The translations under genes and the position numbers were made by a program. 64,000 nt of DNA from Streptomyces niveus (GTDB lineage: Bacteria > Actinomycetota > Actinomycetes > Streptomycetales > Streptomycetaceae), in NCBI RefSeq assembly GCF_002009175.1, contig NZ_CP018047.1, positions 3,844,001-3,908,000 on the forward strand, written 5' to 3'. Under the pieces are notes generated by a model. It saw only the letters and a list, made by a program, of their open reading frames with translations, ran no database searches and had not been told where the DNA came from. Of this stretch, positions 36,694-47,163 are shown one piece after another. Each line of letters opens with the position of its first letter. Position 1 is the first letter of the stretch.

Positions 36694-36771
36694 GGCGCGC
36701 CGCCTCCCCCGCACTCGTCCAACATCAACCGCCCACGACGTTACCGCCGCGCCCCGACAGCCGTCTCCCCC

Positions 36772-36780
36772 TGTGGACAA
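36772..36780 (-). promoter_or_regulatory. DnaA box
   Basis: TTGTCCACA on the minus strand, exact consensus, in the 202-bp intergenic region between the DUF2252 and HxlR genes. Confidence 0.5.
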
Positions 36781-36874
36781 CCCCCGAAAGCCCAGCCCGG
36801 ACAGCCTGGACAGCCCGAACCGGCCGTGGTTGCGGAGCGCCCGCACAGCCCGAACCCGCCCTGGTCACCGGGCG

Positions 36875-36894
36875 GTCCGGACCGGTCCGGACCC
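36875..36894. repeat. Two tandem copies of a 10-bp palindrome next to the HxlR stop
   Basis: GGTCCGGACC occurs at 36875-36884 and 36885-36894, one base past the end of the HxlR gene. Each copy is self-complementary and the pair can fold into a hairpin, so it may end transcription. Confidence 0.5.
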
Positions 36895-36895
36895 T

Positions 36896-37249
36896 CTATC
36901 CGTGATTCGGGCAGCCGCTCTCGCCCGCCAGATGTTTCTCGGCCCACCGGCCCAGTTCTTCCAGCGCGGGCTCCATCGCCGCCCCCGCATCCGTGAGCCG
37001 GTACGCGACCCGCAAGGGCGGCCCTTCGTCGACCTCGCGCACCACCAGCCCCGCGCCCGCCAGCTCCGTCAGCCGGTCGGACAGCATCCGCTCACTGATG
37101 CCGGGGATCGCCCGCCGCAACTCCGCGAAGTGCACGGGCCGTTGCATCAGGACGGACACGATCAGCCCGGTCCACCTCTTGCCGAAAAGTTCGAAGACGC
37201 GCGTCATCCCCACGTCCACCGGCCTACACGGATCCCCGTTTCCCTCCAT
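36896..37249 (-). CDS. HxlR-family regulator (YodB/QorR-like)
   Basis: 117 residues. Winged HTH of the HxlR type: VFELFGKRWTGLIVSVLMQRPVHFAELRRAIPGISERMLSDRLTELAGAGLVVREVD. A single N-terminal cysteine, Cys8, sits where the redox-sensing Cys of B. subtilis YodB lies just before the first helix. It is divergent from an azoreductase gene, as YodB controls AzoR1, so it is probably a quinone/diamide-sensing repressor. Its operator may be the palindrome at 37313. ATG at 37249. Confidence 0.85.
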   Translation of the reverse strand: MEGNGDPCRPVDVGMTRVFELFGKRWTGLIVSVLMQRPVHFAELRRAIPGISERMLSDRLTELAGAGLVVREVDEGPPLRVAYRLTDAGAAMEPALEELGRWAEKHLAGESGCPNHG

Positions 37250-37312
37250 GGCACCCAGAGTACTGCGAACCCATGAGGGGATGAAAAAAAGTAAGCTGCT
37301 GTGTTATCAATA

Positions 37313-37334
37313 GGTACGCACGAAAGTGCATACC
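37313..37334. promoter_or_regulatory. Candidate HxlR operator before the azoreductase gene
   Basis: GGTACGCAC (37313-37321) and AGTGCATACC (37325-37334) form an imperfect inverted repeat with GGTA.GCAC symmetry. The A+T-rich stretch just left of it (37281-37312) probably holds the divergent promoters. Confidence 0.5.
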
Positions 37335-37391
37335 CGGCAACGGCCGTCCGCCGCGCCAAGACCCACCCCTCTGTTCCCCATGGAGACCCTC

Positions 37392-38006
37392 ATGGCCACG
37401 CTGCTGCACATCGACTCCGCCGTCTCCCCCCAGGGATCCACCTCGCGCGACGTCACCGCCGCCTTCGTCAAGAGCTGGCGCGAGCAGCACCCCGAGGGCG
37501 AGGTCGTCTACCGCGATCTCGCCGCGGCCCCGCTGCCGCACCTGGACATCGCCGCCGTCGCCGCGGGCCCGGGCAACGCCCTGCGCGCCGAACTCGCCGC
37601 CGAACTCGCCGCCGCGGACGCCGTTCTCATCGGCGCCCCGATGTACAACTTCACGATTCCGTCCACGCTGAAGGCATGGCTGGATCACGTGATCATCCTT
37701 GGCCACAACGCCCTTGAGGACAGCCCCATCACCGGCACGCCGTTCACCGTCGTCGCCAGCCGGGGCGGCTCGTACGTGGCCGGCAGCCCGCGCGCGGACT
37801 TCGAGTTCGTCCAGAACTATCTGGAGAAGGTGCTGACCGGCATGTTCGGCGTCAAGGACGTCGACTTCATCGTCCCCGAGCTGACCCTCGCCCACGCCGT
37901 GCCGGCCATGGCCGAGCTGATCCCGCTCGCCGAGGCCTCCCGCGCCAGGGCACAGGAAGAGGCCGCGCAGAAGGCCAAGGCCCTGGCCTCCCGCCTCGCC
38001 GCCTGA
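37392..38006 (+). CDS. azoR: FMN-dependent NADH-azoreductase / quinone reductase
   Basis: 204 residues, flavodoxin-like fold. It reduces azo dyes and quinones by two-electron transfer from NADH. Visible are LHIDSAVSPQGSTSRDVTAAFVKSW (FMN phosphate loop), APMYNFTIPSTLKAWLDHVI (FMN ring region) and VASRGGSY. ATG at 37392 has GGAGA well spaced; ATG 37380 adds four residues. It is divergent from the HxlR gene, its probable quinone-responsive repressor. A (GACCC)4 run overlaps the stop codon. Confidence 0.9.
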   Translation: MATLLHIDSAVSPQGSTSRDVTAAFVKSWREQHPEGEVVYRDLAAAPLPHLDIAAVAAGPGNALRAELAAELAAADAVLIGAPMYNFTIPSTLKAWLDHVIILGHNALEDSPITGTPFTVVASRGGSYVAGSPRADFEFVQNYLEKVLTGMFGVKDVDFIVPELTLAHAVPAMAELIPLAEASRARAQEEAAQKAKALASRLAA

Positions 38007-38024
38007 CCCGACCCGACCCGACCC
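38005..38024. repeat. (GACCC)4 simple repeat at the azoR stop codon
   Basis: Four perfect tandem copies of GACCC begin inside the TGA stop of azoR. It is likely a slippage-derived repeat without coding role. Confidence 0.7.
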
Positions 38025-38054
38025 GAGAACGGGACACCGCAGCCGGAACGAGCC

Positions 38055-38088
38055 CGACCCGCACCCCGAGCAGTACGGGTGCGGGTCG
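38055..38088 (+). terminator. Hairpin terminator after azoR
   Basis: CGACCCGCACCC (38055-38066) pairs perfectly with GGGTGCGGGTCG (38077-38088) over a 10-base loop, about 50 bp past the stop. Confidence 0.7.
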
Positions 38089-38236
38089 GATCATGAACGC
38101 ACGCGCCCGCCCGGTGACATGCGTCACCGCACGAACCGCACCCCACACCCCGCGCGCACCGCACCCCACTCGACGCGGGGTCCACAACAAGCCACATCAC
38201 GGCAGAGGTATCGCCGCACAGGAAACGGGCATACGA

Positions 38237-38283
38237 GAAACGGGCCCCCGCCAGGACTTTCGTCTCTGGCGGAGACCCGTTTC
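38237..38283 (-). terminator. Terminator of tRNA-Leu
   Basis: An 18-bp stem (38237-38254 with 38266-38283) is complete in minus-strand RNA, with two G-U pairs; in plus-strand RNA those two would be mismatches. It lies 12 bp after the tRNA 3' end in the direction of transcription. Confidence 0.65.
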
Positions 38284-38294
38284 GTCGGTTCTCC

Positions 38295-38381
38295 TGGTGC
38301 GCGAGGGGGGAGTTGAACCCCCACGCCCTTTCGGGCACTGGAACCTGAATCCAGCGCGTCTGCCTATTCCGCCACCCGCGC
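38295..38381 (-). tRNA. tRNA-Leu (anticodon CAG)
   Basis: Class II tRNA with a long variable arm. Acceptor GCGCGGG pairs with CTCGCGC, discriminator A, and CCA is encoded (38295-38297). D-loop GGTGGCGGAATAGGCAGAC, anticodon loop with CAG, variable arm around TGCCCGAAAGGGCG and T-loop GGTTCAACTCC are all recognisable. Confidence 0.95.
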
Positions 38382-38696
38382 ATTGGGTGTGCCGTCCGGC
38401 CTCTCACCTGCTGGTGTGATCGCCTGGCGACATCGAAAAGATTAGCACGCTGCGGAGCGTGGAATCACATCCGTTTGTCTCGGCAACCCGGCCGGGGAAC
38501 AAGCAACCTCGAGCGGCCTCCCCCCACTCCTCCGGAGTGCACCCCGGGTGCGGGACACTGTCCTGAGGCCGCCTCTACGATCCGTGTGAGAGGTGACACT
38601 CATCGACGGGGCAGACAAGGGGAACCAGCCGATTTCCCGACGCGTGGATACGATCAGTAAGCAGTACCAGGACGGCAACGACGGAGGAGGTGCCCC

Positions 38697-39551
38697 ATGG
38701 GAGTCCTGAAGCGCTTCGAGCAGCGACTCGAAGGTCTGGTCAACGGCACCTTCGCGAAGGTGTTCAAGTCCGAGGTCCAGCCTGTGGAGATCGCCGGCGC
38801 CCTTCAGCGTGAGTGCGACAACAACGCAACGATCTGGAACCGCGAGCGGACCGTCGTCCCCAACGACTTCATCGTCGAGTTGAGCGCGCCCGACTTCGAG
38901 CGCCTCAGCCCGTACTCGGGCCAGCTCGGCGACGAACTCTCCGGGCTCGTCCGCGACTACGCGAAGCAGCAGCGCTACACGTTCATGGGCCCGATCAAGG
39001 TCCATCTGGAGAAGGCCGACGACCTCGACACCGGTCTGTACCGGGTGCGTAGCCGCACCCTGGCGTCGAGTACGTCACAGGGGCCCGACCACGGCCCCGG
39101 TCCCGGCCCCGCGCCCGGCAGGGCCCCCGCGGCCCCGCCCTCCGGTGGTTACGGCTACCCGCCCACGTCCCCGCCCCCCATGCCGCCGTCGCCCCCGCCG
39201 GGCGCCGGGCGGCCGGGGCAGGCCGCACAGCCTCCCTCGACACCGCCCCCGGGCGCGATGCCGGGCGCCCAGGTCCGCCGGTGGATCGAGATCAACGGCA
39301 ACCGCCACCAGATCTCGCGCCCCACGCTGGTGCTGGGCCGCAGCACCGACGCCGACGTGCGGATCGACGACCCCGGCGTCTCCCGCCGGCACTGCGAGAT
39401 CCGGACCGGAACGCCCTCGACGATCCAGGATCTCGGGTCCACCAACGGCATCGTGGTAGACGGACAGCACACCACCCGCGCTACGCTCCGCGACGGCTCG
39501 CGGATCGTCGTGGGCCAAACCACCATCGTTTACCGGCAAGCCGAAGGGTGA
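38697..39551 (+). CDS. fhaA: FHA-domain protein FhaA (DUF3662-FHA)
   Basis: 284 residues. N-terminal DUF3662/FhaA domain (about 1-115: GVLKRFEQRLEGLVNGTFAKVFKSEVQPVEIAGAL), a Pro/Gly-rich linker (~125-190), and a C-terminal FHA domain (~200-280) with VLGRSTDADVRIDDPGVSRRHCEI and DLGSTNGIVVDG, the phosphothreonine-binding loops. In mycobacteria FhaA is recruited to phosphorylated pseudokinase MviN and regulates peptidoglycan synthesis. First gene of the plus-strand division cluster, with GGAGGAGG before the ATG. Confidence 0.93.
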   Translation: MGVLKRFEQRLEGLVNGTFAKVFKSEVQPVEIAGALQRECDNNATIWNRERTVVPNDFIVELSAPDFERLSPYSGQLGDELSGLVRDYAKQQRYTFMGPIKVHLEKADDLDTGLYRVRSRTLASSTSQGPDHGPGPGPAPGRAPAAPPSGGYGYPPTSPPPMPPSPPPGAGRPGQAAQPPSTPPPGAMPGAQVRRWIEINGNRHQISRPTLVLGRSTDADVRIDDPGVSRRHCEIRTGTPSTIQDLGSTNGIVVDGQHTTRATLRDGSRIVVGQTTIVYRQAEG

Positions 39552-39561
39552 AGCGGGGGCA

Positions 39562-40077
39562 ATGTCAGAGCTGACCCTGACGGTCATGCGGCTAGGTTTC
39601 CTAGCCGTTCTGTGGCTGTTCGTGATTGTGGCCGTCCAGGTCATTCGGAGCGATCTGTTCGGCACGCGTGTCACGCAGCGCGGCTCACGCCGCAACGCGG
39701 ACACGCGGCCGCCGCAGGGCGCCGCCCGCCAGAACGCGGGTCCGCCCGCGCAGCGGCAGCAGGGGGGCCGCCAGCGCCGGGGGGCGCCCACGAAGCTGGT
39801 CGTCTCGGAGGGAATCCTCACCGGCACCACGGTGGCCCTCCAGGGACAGACCATCACCCTGGGCCGGGCGCACGACTCAACGATCGTGCTGGACGACGAC
39901 TACGCGTCCAGCAGGCATGCCAGGATCTACCCGGACCGTGACGGCCAGTGGATCGTCGAGGATCTCGGGTCCACCAACGGCACGTATCTCGACCGGACCC
40001 GCCTCACCACGCCGACACCGATTCCGCCCGGCGCGCCGATCCGCATCGGCAAGACTGTCATCGAGCTGCGGAAGTAG
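39562..40077 (+). CDS. fhaB: FHA-domain membrane protein FhaB (FipA-like)
   Basis: 171 residues. One N-terminal membrane helix (MRLGFLAVLWLFVIVAVQVI), a basic Gln/Arg-rich linker, and an FHA domain (~85-170) with ITLGRAHDSTIVLDDDYASSRHARI and DLGSTNGTYLD. It reads phosphothreonine marks made by PknB and links the kinase to division proteins, by analogy with mycobacterial FipA. It follows fhaA by 10 bp. Confidence 0.92.
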   Translation: MSELTLTVMRLGFLAVLWLFVIVAVQVIRSDLFGTRVTQRGSRRNADTRPPQGAARQNAGPPAQRQQGGRQRRGAPTKLVVSEGILTGTTVALQGQTITLGRAHDSTIVLDDDYASSRHARIYPDRDGQWIVEDLGSTNGTYLDRTRLTTPTPIPPGAPIRIGKTVIELRK

Positions 40078-40111
40078 TACGACAATGAGCGAGCGGAGCG
40101 AGCGAGCCGCG

Positions 40112-40132
40112 GCGGTCCCGACGTGGGACCGC
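40112..40132 (+). other. Hairpin between fhaB and pstP
   Basis: GCGGTCCC (40112-40119) pairs with GGGACCGC (40125-40132) over a 5-base loop. It sits in the otherwise empty 138-bp gap that also holds a GAGCG-rich run (40087-40106). It may be a transcript-processing or attenuation element. Confidence 0.4.
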
Positions 40133-40215
40133 AGGCTCCCGACCGGAGGGTGGGCAGTGTGGCTCGAGACCGGCTGGCGCCACATTCGGCTGGCGAACCG
40201 ACAGGAGAGGCGCGC

Positions 40216-41745
40216 ATGAGTCTTTCTCTGCGCTTCGCCGCCGGGTCGCACAAAGGCATGATCCGGGAGGGGAACGAGGACTCCGGCTACGCCGGGCCCC
40301 GGCTCCTGGCCATCGCCGACGGCATGGGCGGCCAGGCCGCCGGTGAGGTCGCCTCGTCCGAGGTGATCTCCACGCTCGTGCAGCTCGACGACGACGTGCC
40401 GGGATCGGACATCCTCACCTCGCTCGGTACGGCGGTCCAGCGCGCCAACGACCAGCTGCGTGTGATGGTCGAGGAGGACCCCCAGCTGGAGGGCATGGGC
40501 ACCACGCTCACCGCCCTCCTGTGGACGGGCCAGCGCCTGGGCCTCGTACACGTCGGCGACTCCCGCGCCTACCTCCTGCGCGACGGTGTGCTCACCCAGA
40601 TCACCCAGGACCACACCTGGGTGCAGCGCCTCGTGGACGAGGGGCGCATCACCGAGGAAGAGGCCACCACCCACCCGCAGCGCTCCCTGCTGATGCGCGC
40701 GCTGGGCAGCGGCGACCATGTCGAGCCCGATCTCTCGATCCGTGAAGTCCGCGCGGGCGACCGGTACTTGATCTGTTCCGACGGTCTCTCCGGCGTCGTC
40801 TCGCACCAGACCATGGAAGAGACCCTGGCGAGCTACCAGGGCCCGCAGGAGACCATCCAGGACCTCATCCAGCTCGCCCTGCGCGGCGGCGGTCCCGACA
40901 ACATCACCTGCATCGTCGCCGATGTCCTGGACGTCGAGTCCAACGACACCCTGGCCGGGCAGCTCAACGACACCCCGGTCGTCGTCGGCGCCGTCGCCGA
41001 GAACCAGCAGCTGCAAGCTGCCGACAGCGACCCGTCGATGCAGACGCCCGCCGGCCGCGCCGCCGGTCTGGGCCGTCCCGTACCGCAGCAGCACCAGCCC
41101 CCGCCGGGGGGCTTCGGCCCGCCGGGCAGCGGTGACGGAGCCGGTTACGGCGGCATGCCGCCGGACGCCGGCTTCGGGGCGTACAGCGACGACGACTTCG
41201 TCAAGCCGCGCTCGGCCGGCCTCAAGTGGTTCAAGCGGTCGGTCTACATCGTGCTCGCGCTGGCGGTCGTCGGCGGCGGTCTGTACGGCGGCTACCGCTG
41301 GACCCAGACCCAGTACTACGTCGGGGCCAACGACGAGCACGTCGCGCTCTACCGGGGCATCAGCCAGGATCTGGCGTGGGTCTCGCTGTCGAAGGTCGAA
41401 GAGGACTTCACCAAGATCGAACTCAAGTACCTGCCGCCGTACCAGCGCAAGCAGGTCGAGGACACGATCGCCGAGGGCAGCAAGGCCTCCGCGCACACCA
41501 AGATCGACGACCTGTCCAAGCAGGCGGCCGCGTGCAAGAAGGACGAACAGCGTCGTGAGTCCGAGCGCGCGGCGAACGCGATCACCGGCGAGGGCGAGGC
41601 CGGTGGTACGACCGGTACGAAGCCGCAGACCGGTAGCGACAGCACCATCTCCAAGCCAGAAGCGCTGAAAACAGCGACTCCCTCTCCGGGCCCCAGCCTC
41701 TCGGAGGAGGAGCAGAAGCTGGCCTCGAACTGCGGTAAGCAGTAG
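40216..41745 (+). CDS. pstP: PP2C-family Ser/Thr phosphatase PstP
   Basis: 509 residues. Cytoplasmic PP2C domain (1-240): GMIREGNEDSGYAGPRLLAIADGMGGQAAGE, VHVGDSRAYLLRDG, QITQDHTWVQRLVDEG, SDGLSGVV and GGPDNITCIVADV, all metal-binding aspartates present. A Pro/Gly linker, one membrane helix (SVYIVLALAVVGGGLYGGY, ~345-363) and an outer domain follow. It removes phosphates placed by PknB on itself and on division substrates. AGGAGAGG precedes ATG 40216, which begins the domain. Confidence 0.94.
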   Translation: MSLSLRFAAGSHKGMIREGNEDSGYAGPRLLAIADGMGGQAAGEVASSEVISTLVQLDDDVPGSDILTSLGTAVQRANDQLRVMVEEDPQLEGMGTTLTALLWTGQRLGLVHVGDSRAYLLRDGVLTQITQDHTWVQRLVDEGRITEEEATTHPQRSLLMRALGSGDHVEPDLSIREVRAGDRYLICSDGLSGVVSHQTMEETLASYQGPQETIQDLIQLALRGGGPDNITCIVADVLDVESNDTLAGQLNDTPVVVGAVAENQQLQAADSDPSMQTPAGRAAGLGRPVPQQHQPPPGGFGPPGSGDGAGYGGMPPDAGFGAYSDDDFVKPRSAGLKWFKRSVYIVLALAVVGGGLYGGYRWTQTQYYVGANDEHVALYRGISQDLAWVSLSKVEEDFTKIELKYLPPYQRKQVEDTIAEGSKASAHTKIDDLSKQAAACKKDEQRRESERAANAITGEGEAGGTTGTKPQTGSDSTISKPEALKTATPSPGPSLSEEEQKLASNCGKQ

Positions 41746-41770
41746 CCGGCCGTAGGGGGCCTTCACCACC

Positions 41771-43180
41771 ATGAGCGTTGTCACCAACACGACCACCATC
41801 GGCGCGATCGAAGCGCCGAGCCGCCGCAACACCGAGCTGGCGATGCTCGGCTTCGCCGTCGCCATCCCGCTCTTCGCCTACCTGAACGTGGGGCTGGCCC
41901 TCGACGGCAAGGTGCCCGGCGGCATGATCGGGTACGGCCTGGGCATCGGGCTGCTGGCCGGTGTCGGCCATCTCGTGGTGCGCAAGTTCGCCCCGTACGC
42001 CGATCCGCTGCTGCTGCCGCTCGCCACGCTGCTGAACGGCCTCGGTCTCGTACTCATCTGGAGGCTGGACCAGTCGCCCCGGCTGATCGCCCGCGCCACG
42101 AACCTCTACGGAGGGTTCTCACCGGACGCTCCCAAGCAGCTGATGTACTCGGCGATCGGCATCGCGCTGTTCGTGGCCGTGCTGCTGCTGCTCAAGGACC
42201 ACCGCATCCTCCAGCGCTACACGTACATCTCCATGGCCGTGGCACTGGTCCTGCTGATCCTCCCCATGTTCTTCCCGGCGAGGAACGGCGCGAAGATCTG
42301 GATCAGCCTCGGCCCCATCAACGTCCAGCCGGGAGAGTTCGCGAAGATCATCATCGCGATCTTCTTCTCCGGCTACCTGATGGTGAAGCGCGACGCCCTG
42401 GCACTCGCCAGCCGCCGTGTGATGGGCATCTACCTGCCGCGCGGACGTGACCTGGGCCCGATCCTGATGGTCTGGGCCATGTCCATCCTGATCCTGGTCT
42501 TCGAGACCGACCTCGGCACCTCGCTGCTGTTCTTCGGCCTCTTCGTGATCATGCTGTACGTCGCCACCGAGCGCACGAGCTGGATCATCTTCGGCCTCGT
42601 GATGTCGGCCGGGGGCGCGGTCGGTGTGGCCACCTTCGAGCCACACGTCCAGCAGCGCGTCGAGTTCTGGCTCAACCCCTTCGCGCAGGCGACCTGGGAC
42701 CAGAGCGAGCAGGTCGGCCAGGCGCTGATGTCGTTCGGCGCCGGCGGCACGCTCGGCACCGGGCTGGGGCAGGGCAACTCCGACCTGATCGGCTTCGCGG
42801 CCAACTCCGACTTCATCCTCTCCACCGTCGGCGAGGAGTTCGGGCTCGCGGGCACGATGGCCTTCCTGCTGATCTACGGCCTGATCGTGGAGCGCGGCGT
42901 ACGGACCGCGCTCGCCGCCCGGGACCCCTTCGGCAAGCTCCTGGCGATCGGCCTCTCCGGCGCCTTCGCCATCCAGGTGTTCGTCGTCGCGGGCGGTGTC
43001 ATGGGCCTCATCCCGCTGACCGGTATGACGATGCCGTTCGTCGCGGCCGGCGGTTCGTCGGTGATCGCCAACTGGGCGCTGATCGGCATCCTCATCAGGA
43101 TCAGCGACACCGCGCGCCGCCCGGCCCCGGCGCCCGCCCCGTCACCCGACGCCGAGATGACCCAGGTGGTCCGACCGTGA
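41771..43180 (+). CDS. rodA: SEDS-family peptidoglycan polymerase (RodA/FtsW)
   Basis: 469 residues, about 12 membrane helices. SEDS glycosyltransferase that polymerises lipid II. Family motifs: LILPMFFPARNGAKIWISLGPINVQPGEFAKI, VFETDLGTSLLFFGLFVIMLY, the large outer loop with WNLNPF-like ...WLNPFAQATWDQSEQVGQALMSFGAGG, and IPLTGMTMPFVAAGGSSV. Position next to pbpA and pknB matches RodA rather than FtsW, which lies in the dcw cluster. Its stop overlaps the pbpA start by 4 bp. Confidence 0.93.
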   Translation: MSVVTNTTTIGAIEAPSRRNTELAMLGFAVAIPLFAYLNVGLALDGKVPGGMIGYGLGIGLLAGVGHLVVRKFAPYADPLLLPLATLLNGLGLVLIWRLDQSPRLIARATNLYGGFSPDAPKQLMYSAIGIALFVAVLLLLKDHRILQRYTYISMAVALVLLILPMFFPARNGAKIWISLGPINVQPGEFAKIIIAIFFSGYLMVKRDALALASRRVMGIYLPRGRDLGPILMVWAMSILILVFETDLGTSLLFFGLFVIMLYVATERTSWIIFGLVMSAGGAVGVATFEPHVQQRVEFWLNPFAQATWDQSEQVGQALMSFGAGGTLGTGLGQGNSDLIGFAANSDFILSTVGEEFGLAGTMAFLLIYGLIVERGVRTALAARDPFGKLLAIGLSGAFAIQVFVVAGGVMGLIPLTGMTMPFVAAGGSSVIANWALIGILIRISDTARRPAPAPAPSPDAEMTQVVRP

Positions 43181-44637
43181 ACAAGCCCCTGCGACGCATC
43201 GCGATCTTCTGCGGACTGCTCGTCCTGGCCCTGCTGCTGCGCACCAACTGGCTCCAGTACGTGGAGGCGGACGAGCTGAACAGCCACGAGCGCAACCGCC
43301 GCGTCCTGATCGAGCGTTACGCCACCGAGCGCGGCAACATCGTCGTCGACGGCAAGCCCATCACCGGATCGGCGAATACGAAGGACACCGACTTCGCGTT
43401 CAAGCGGACCTATCTCGACGGCCCGATGTGGGCACCGGTCACCGGATACGCCTCGCAGGCCTTCGGCGCCTCGCAGATCGAGAACATCGAGGACGGCATC
43501 CTCACCGGCAACGACGACCAGCTCTTCTTCGACCGCACCATGGCGATGTTCACGGGCGACGAGGCCAAGGGCGGCAACGTCGTCACGACCCTCAACGGCG
43601 CCGCGCAGAAGGCCGCCTTCGAGGGGCTGGGCAAGAAGAAGGGCGCCGTCGTCGCCCTGGAGCCGGGGACCGGCAAGATCCTCGCGCTGGCCTCCACCCC
43701 CTCGTACGACCCCTCCTCCTTCGCCGGTTACGGCGCCACGGACGAGAAGTCCTGGAACAAGCTCGGCAAGGACACCGACAAGCCGATGCTGAACCGCGCG
43801 CTGCGCGAGACGTATCCGCCCGGCTCCACGTTCAAGGTCGTCACGGCCGCCGCGGCACTGGAGCACGGCGTCGTCGACGACATCGACGCGAAGACCGACT
43901 CCCCGCTGCCGTGGACCATGCCGGGCACCACGACGAAGCTGGTGAACGAGGGCAACATCCCCTGCAAGGACGCGACGCTCAGGGAAGCGCTGCGGGTCTC
44001 CTGCAACACCGTCTTCGGCAAGCTCGGCTATAACGTCGGCAAGGACAAGATGCTGGAGACCGCGAAGAAATTCGGTTTCAACGAGGAGCAGTTCGTCCCG
44101 GTCCGCGCCAACGCCTCGATCTTTCCCGAGGAATTGAACGATTCGCAGACCGCTCTCTCCTCCATCGGTCAGTTCGACACCCGCACCACCCCGCTCCAGA
44201 TGGCCATGGTCGCCTCCGCGGTCGCCAACGACGGCAAGCTGATGAAGCCGTACATGATCGACCAGCTCGAAGCGCCGAACCTGGACGTCATAAAGAAGAC
44301 CGAGTCCGAGGAGATGGGCCAGCCCCTCAGCCAGGAGCACGCGCAGATGCTCCAGGAGATGATGGAGACGGTCGTCAACGAGGGCACCGGCAGGAACGCG
44401 CAGATCCCGAACGTGACCGTGGGCGGCAAGACCGGTACCGCGCAGCACGGCGAGAACAACAGCAAGAACCCGTACGCCTGGTTCATCTCCTACGCCAAGG
44501 GCGAGAACGGGTCGCCGGTCGCGGTCGCGGTCGTCGTCGAGGACAGTGACGCCACCCGCGACGACATCTCCGGCGGCGGTCTCGCCGCCCCGATCGCCAA
44601 GGACGTCATGAAGGCAGTGATCGACAGCAAGAAGTAG
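43177..44637 (+). CDS. pbpA: Class B penicillin-binding protein PbpA
   Basis: 486 residues. One N-terminal membrane anchor (RIAIFCGLLVLALLLRTNW), a dimerisation domain (~45-150), then the transpeptidase domain with catalytic Ser217 in PPGSTFKVV (SxxK), SCN and KTGTA. It crosslinks peptidoglycan made by the adjacent SEDS protein. GTG start coupled to rodA. Downstream a T-rich-loop hairpin (44655-44687) may end the unit before pknB. Confidence 0.94.
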   Translation: MNKPLRRIAIFCGLLVLALLLRTNWLQYVEADELNSHERNRRVLIERYATERGNIVVDGKPITGSANTKDTDFAFKRTYLDGPMWAPVTGYASQAFGASQIENIEDGILTGNDDQLFFDRTMAMFTGDEAKGGNVVTTLNGAAQKAAFEGLGKKKGAVVALEPGTGKILALASTPSYDPSSFAGYGATDEKSWNKLGKDTDKPMLNRALRETYPPGSTFKVVTAAAALEHGVVDDIDAKTDSPLPWTMPGTTTKLVNEGNIPCKDATLREALRVSCNTVFGKLGYNVGKDKMLETAKKFGFNEEQFVPVRANASIFPEELNDSQTALSSIGQFDTRTTPLQMAMVASAVANDGKLMKPYMIDQLEAPNLDVIKKTESEEMGQPLSQEHAQMLQEMMETVVNEGTGRNAQIPNVTVGGKTGTAQHGENNSKNPYAWFISYAKGENGSPVAVAVVVEDSDATRDDISGGGLAAPIAKDVMKAVIDSKK

Positions 44638-45017
44638 TCGGGACGTTCCCGTGGTGGCCCGGACAGCTTTTTACGCTGGCCGGGCCATTGTCGGACCGGG
44701 CGGCGGACCTTCATCCCGATAAAGGGCCGACCGTCGATAAGGACGGGAGAAGTTTCCCTATACACCGAACCCGGTACGGCAAGGCGGCGGAATTCCGGCA
44801 GTGCCGGAATTCGGGCGCCGTCACCATACGGTGACCTGCCCCACCATCAGTACGCCGAGCATTAACGACCGATATGTGACCATTCAAGTACCAGTCCTGT
44901 ATCAGCTACCAGGGACGGTCGGACCGGATGCGGCGTGCCCGGTAGCGTATGCGCGAACAGCACACCGCCGGACCGCACACCGGTGCGGTCGGGACAGACG
45001 GAGAGGGCTGGAACAGT
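44638..45017 (+). promoter_or_regulatory. 380-bp region between pbpA and pknB with two palindromes
   Basis: This gene-free stretch holds the hairpin at 44655 and two further palindromes: arms GAATTCCGGCA and TGCCGGAATTC around one base at 44790-44812, and GTCACC-ATAC-GGTGAC at 44820-44835. The length and content suggest pknB has its own regulated promoter rather than only read-through from pbpA. No clear -35/-10 pair could be fixed; TAGCGT at 44943-44948 is a possible -10. Confidence 0.45.
44655..44687 (+). terminator. Hairpin after pbpA
   Basis: Arms 44655-44667 and 44675-44687 (starting TGGCCCGG and ending CCGGGCCA) pair at 12 of 13 positions around a loop that contains TTTTT. The U-run is in the loop, not after the stem, so efficiency is uncertain. 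Confidence 0.45.
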
Positions 45018-47030
<2,013 letters not shown>

Positions 47031-47088
47031 GGCGATGAGGACTGAGGGCGCCTCCTCCTGAGAAGAGTCACAGGTGGCAGGCACAGAC

Positions 47089-47134
47089 GGAGAAGCCCCG
47101 GCATCCTGAAGAGGATGCCGGGGCTTCTCCGTTT
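47089..47134. terminator. Strong hairpin terminator after pknB, shared with the sortase gene
   Basis: A perfect 19-bp stem (47089-47107 with 47112-47130) and a 4-base loop GAAG, then GTTT. The stem core is GCCCCGGCATCCT. It lies between convergent pknB and srtE genes. Confidence 0.9.
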
Positions 47135-47163
47135 CACGGGCTCTGTCGGTCGCTTCGTCGGAG

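Noticed and set aside
37313..37334. Transposon end or insertion-sequence remnant near azoR
   Set aside because: The inverted repeat is single and short, there is no transposase gene or target duplication, and it fits an operator. No insertion sequences were seen anywhere in the window.
40087..40106. GAGCGAGCG run before pstP as a start of an upstream extension of PstP
   Set aside because: The PP2C domain begins at ATG 40216, which has AGGAGAGG. The run is simple-sequence DNA often seen in actinomycetes.
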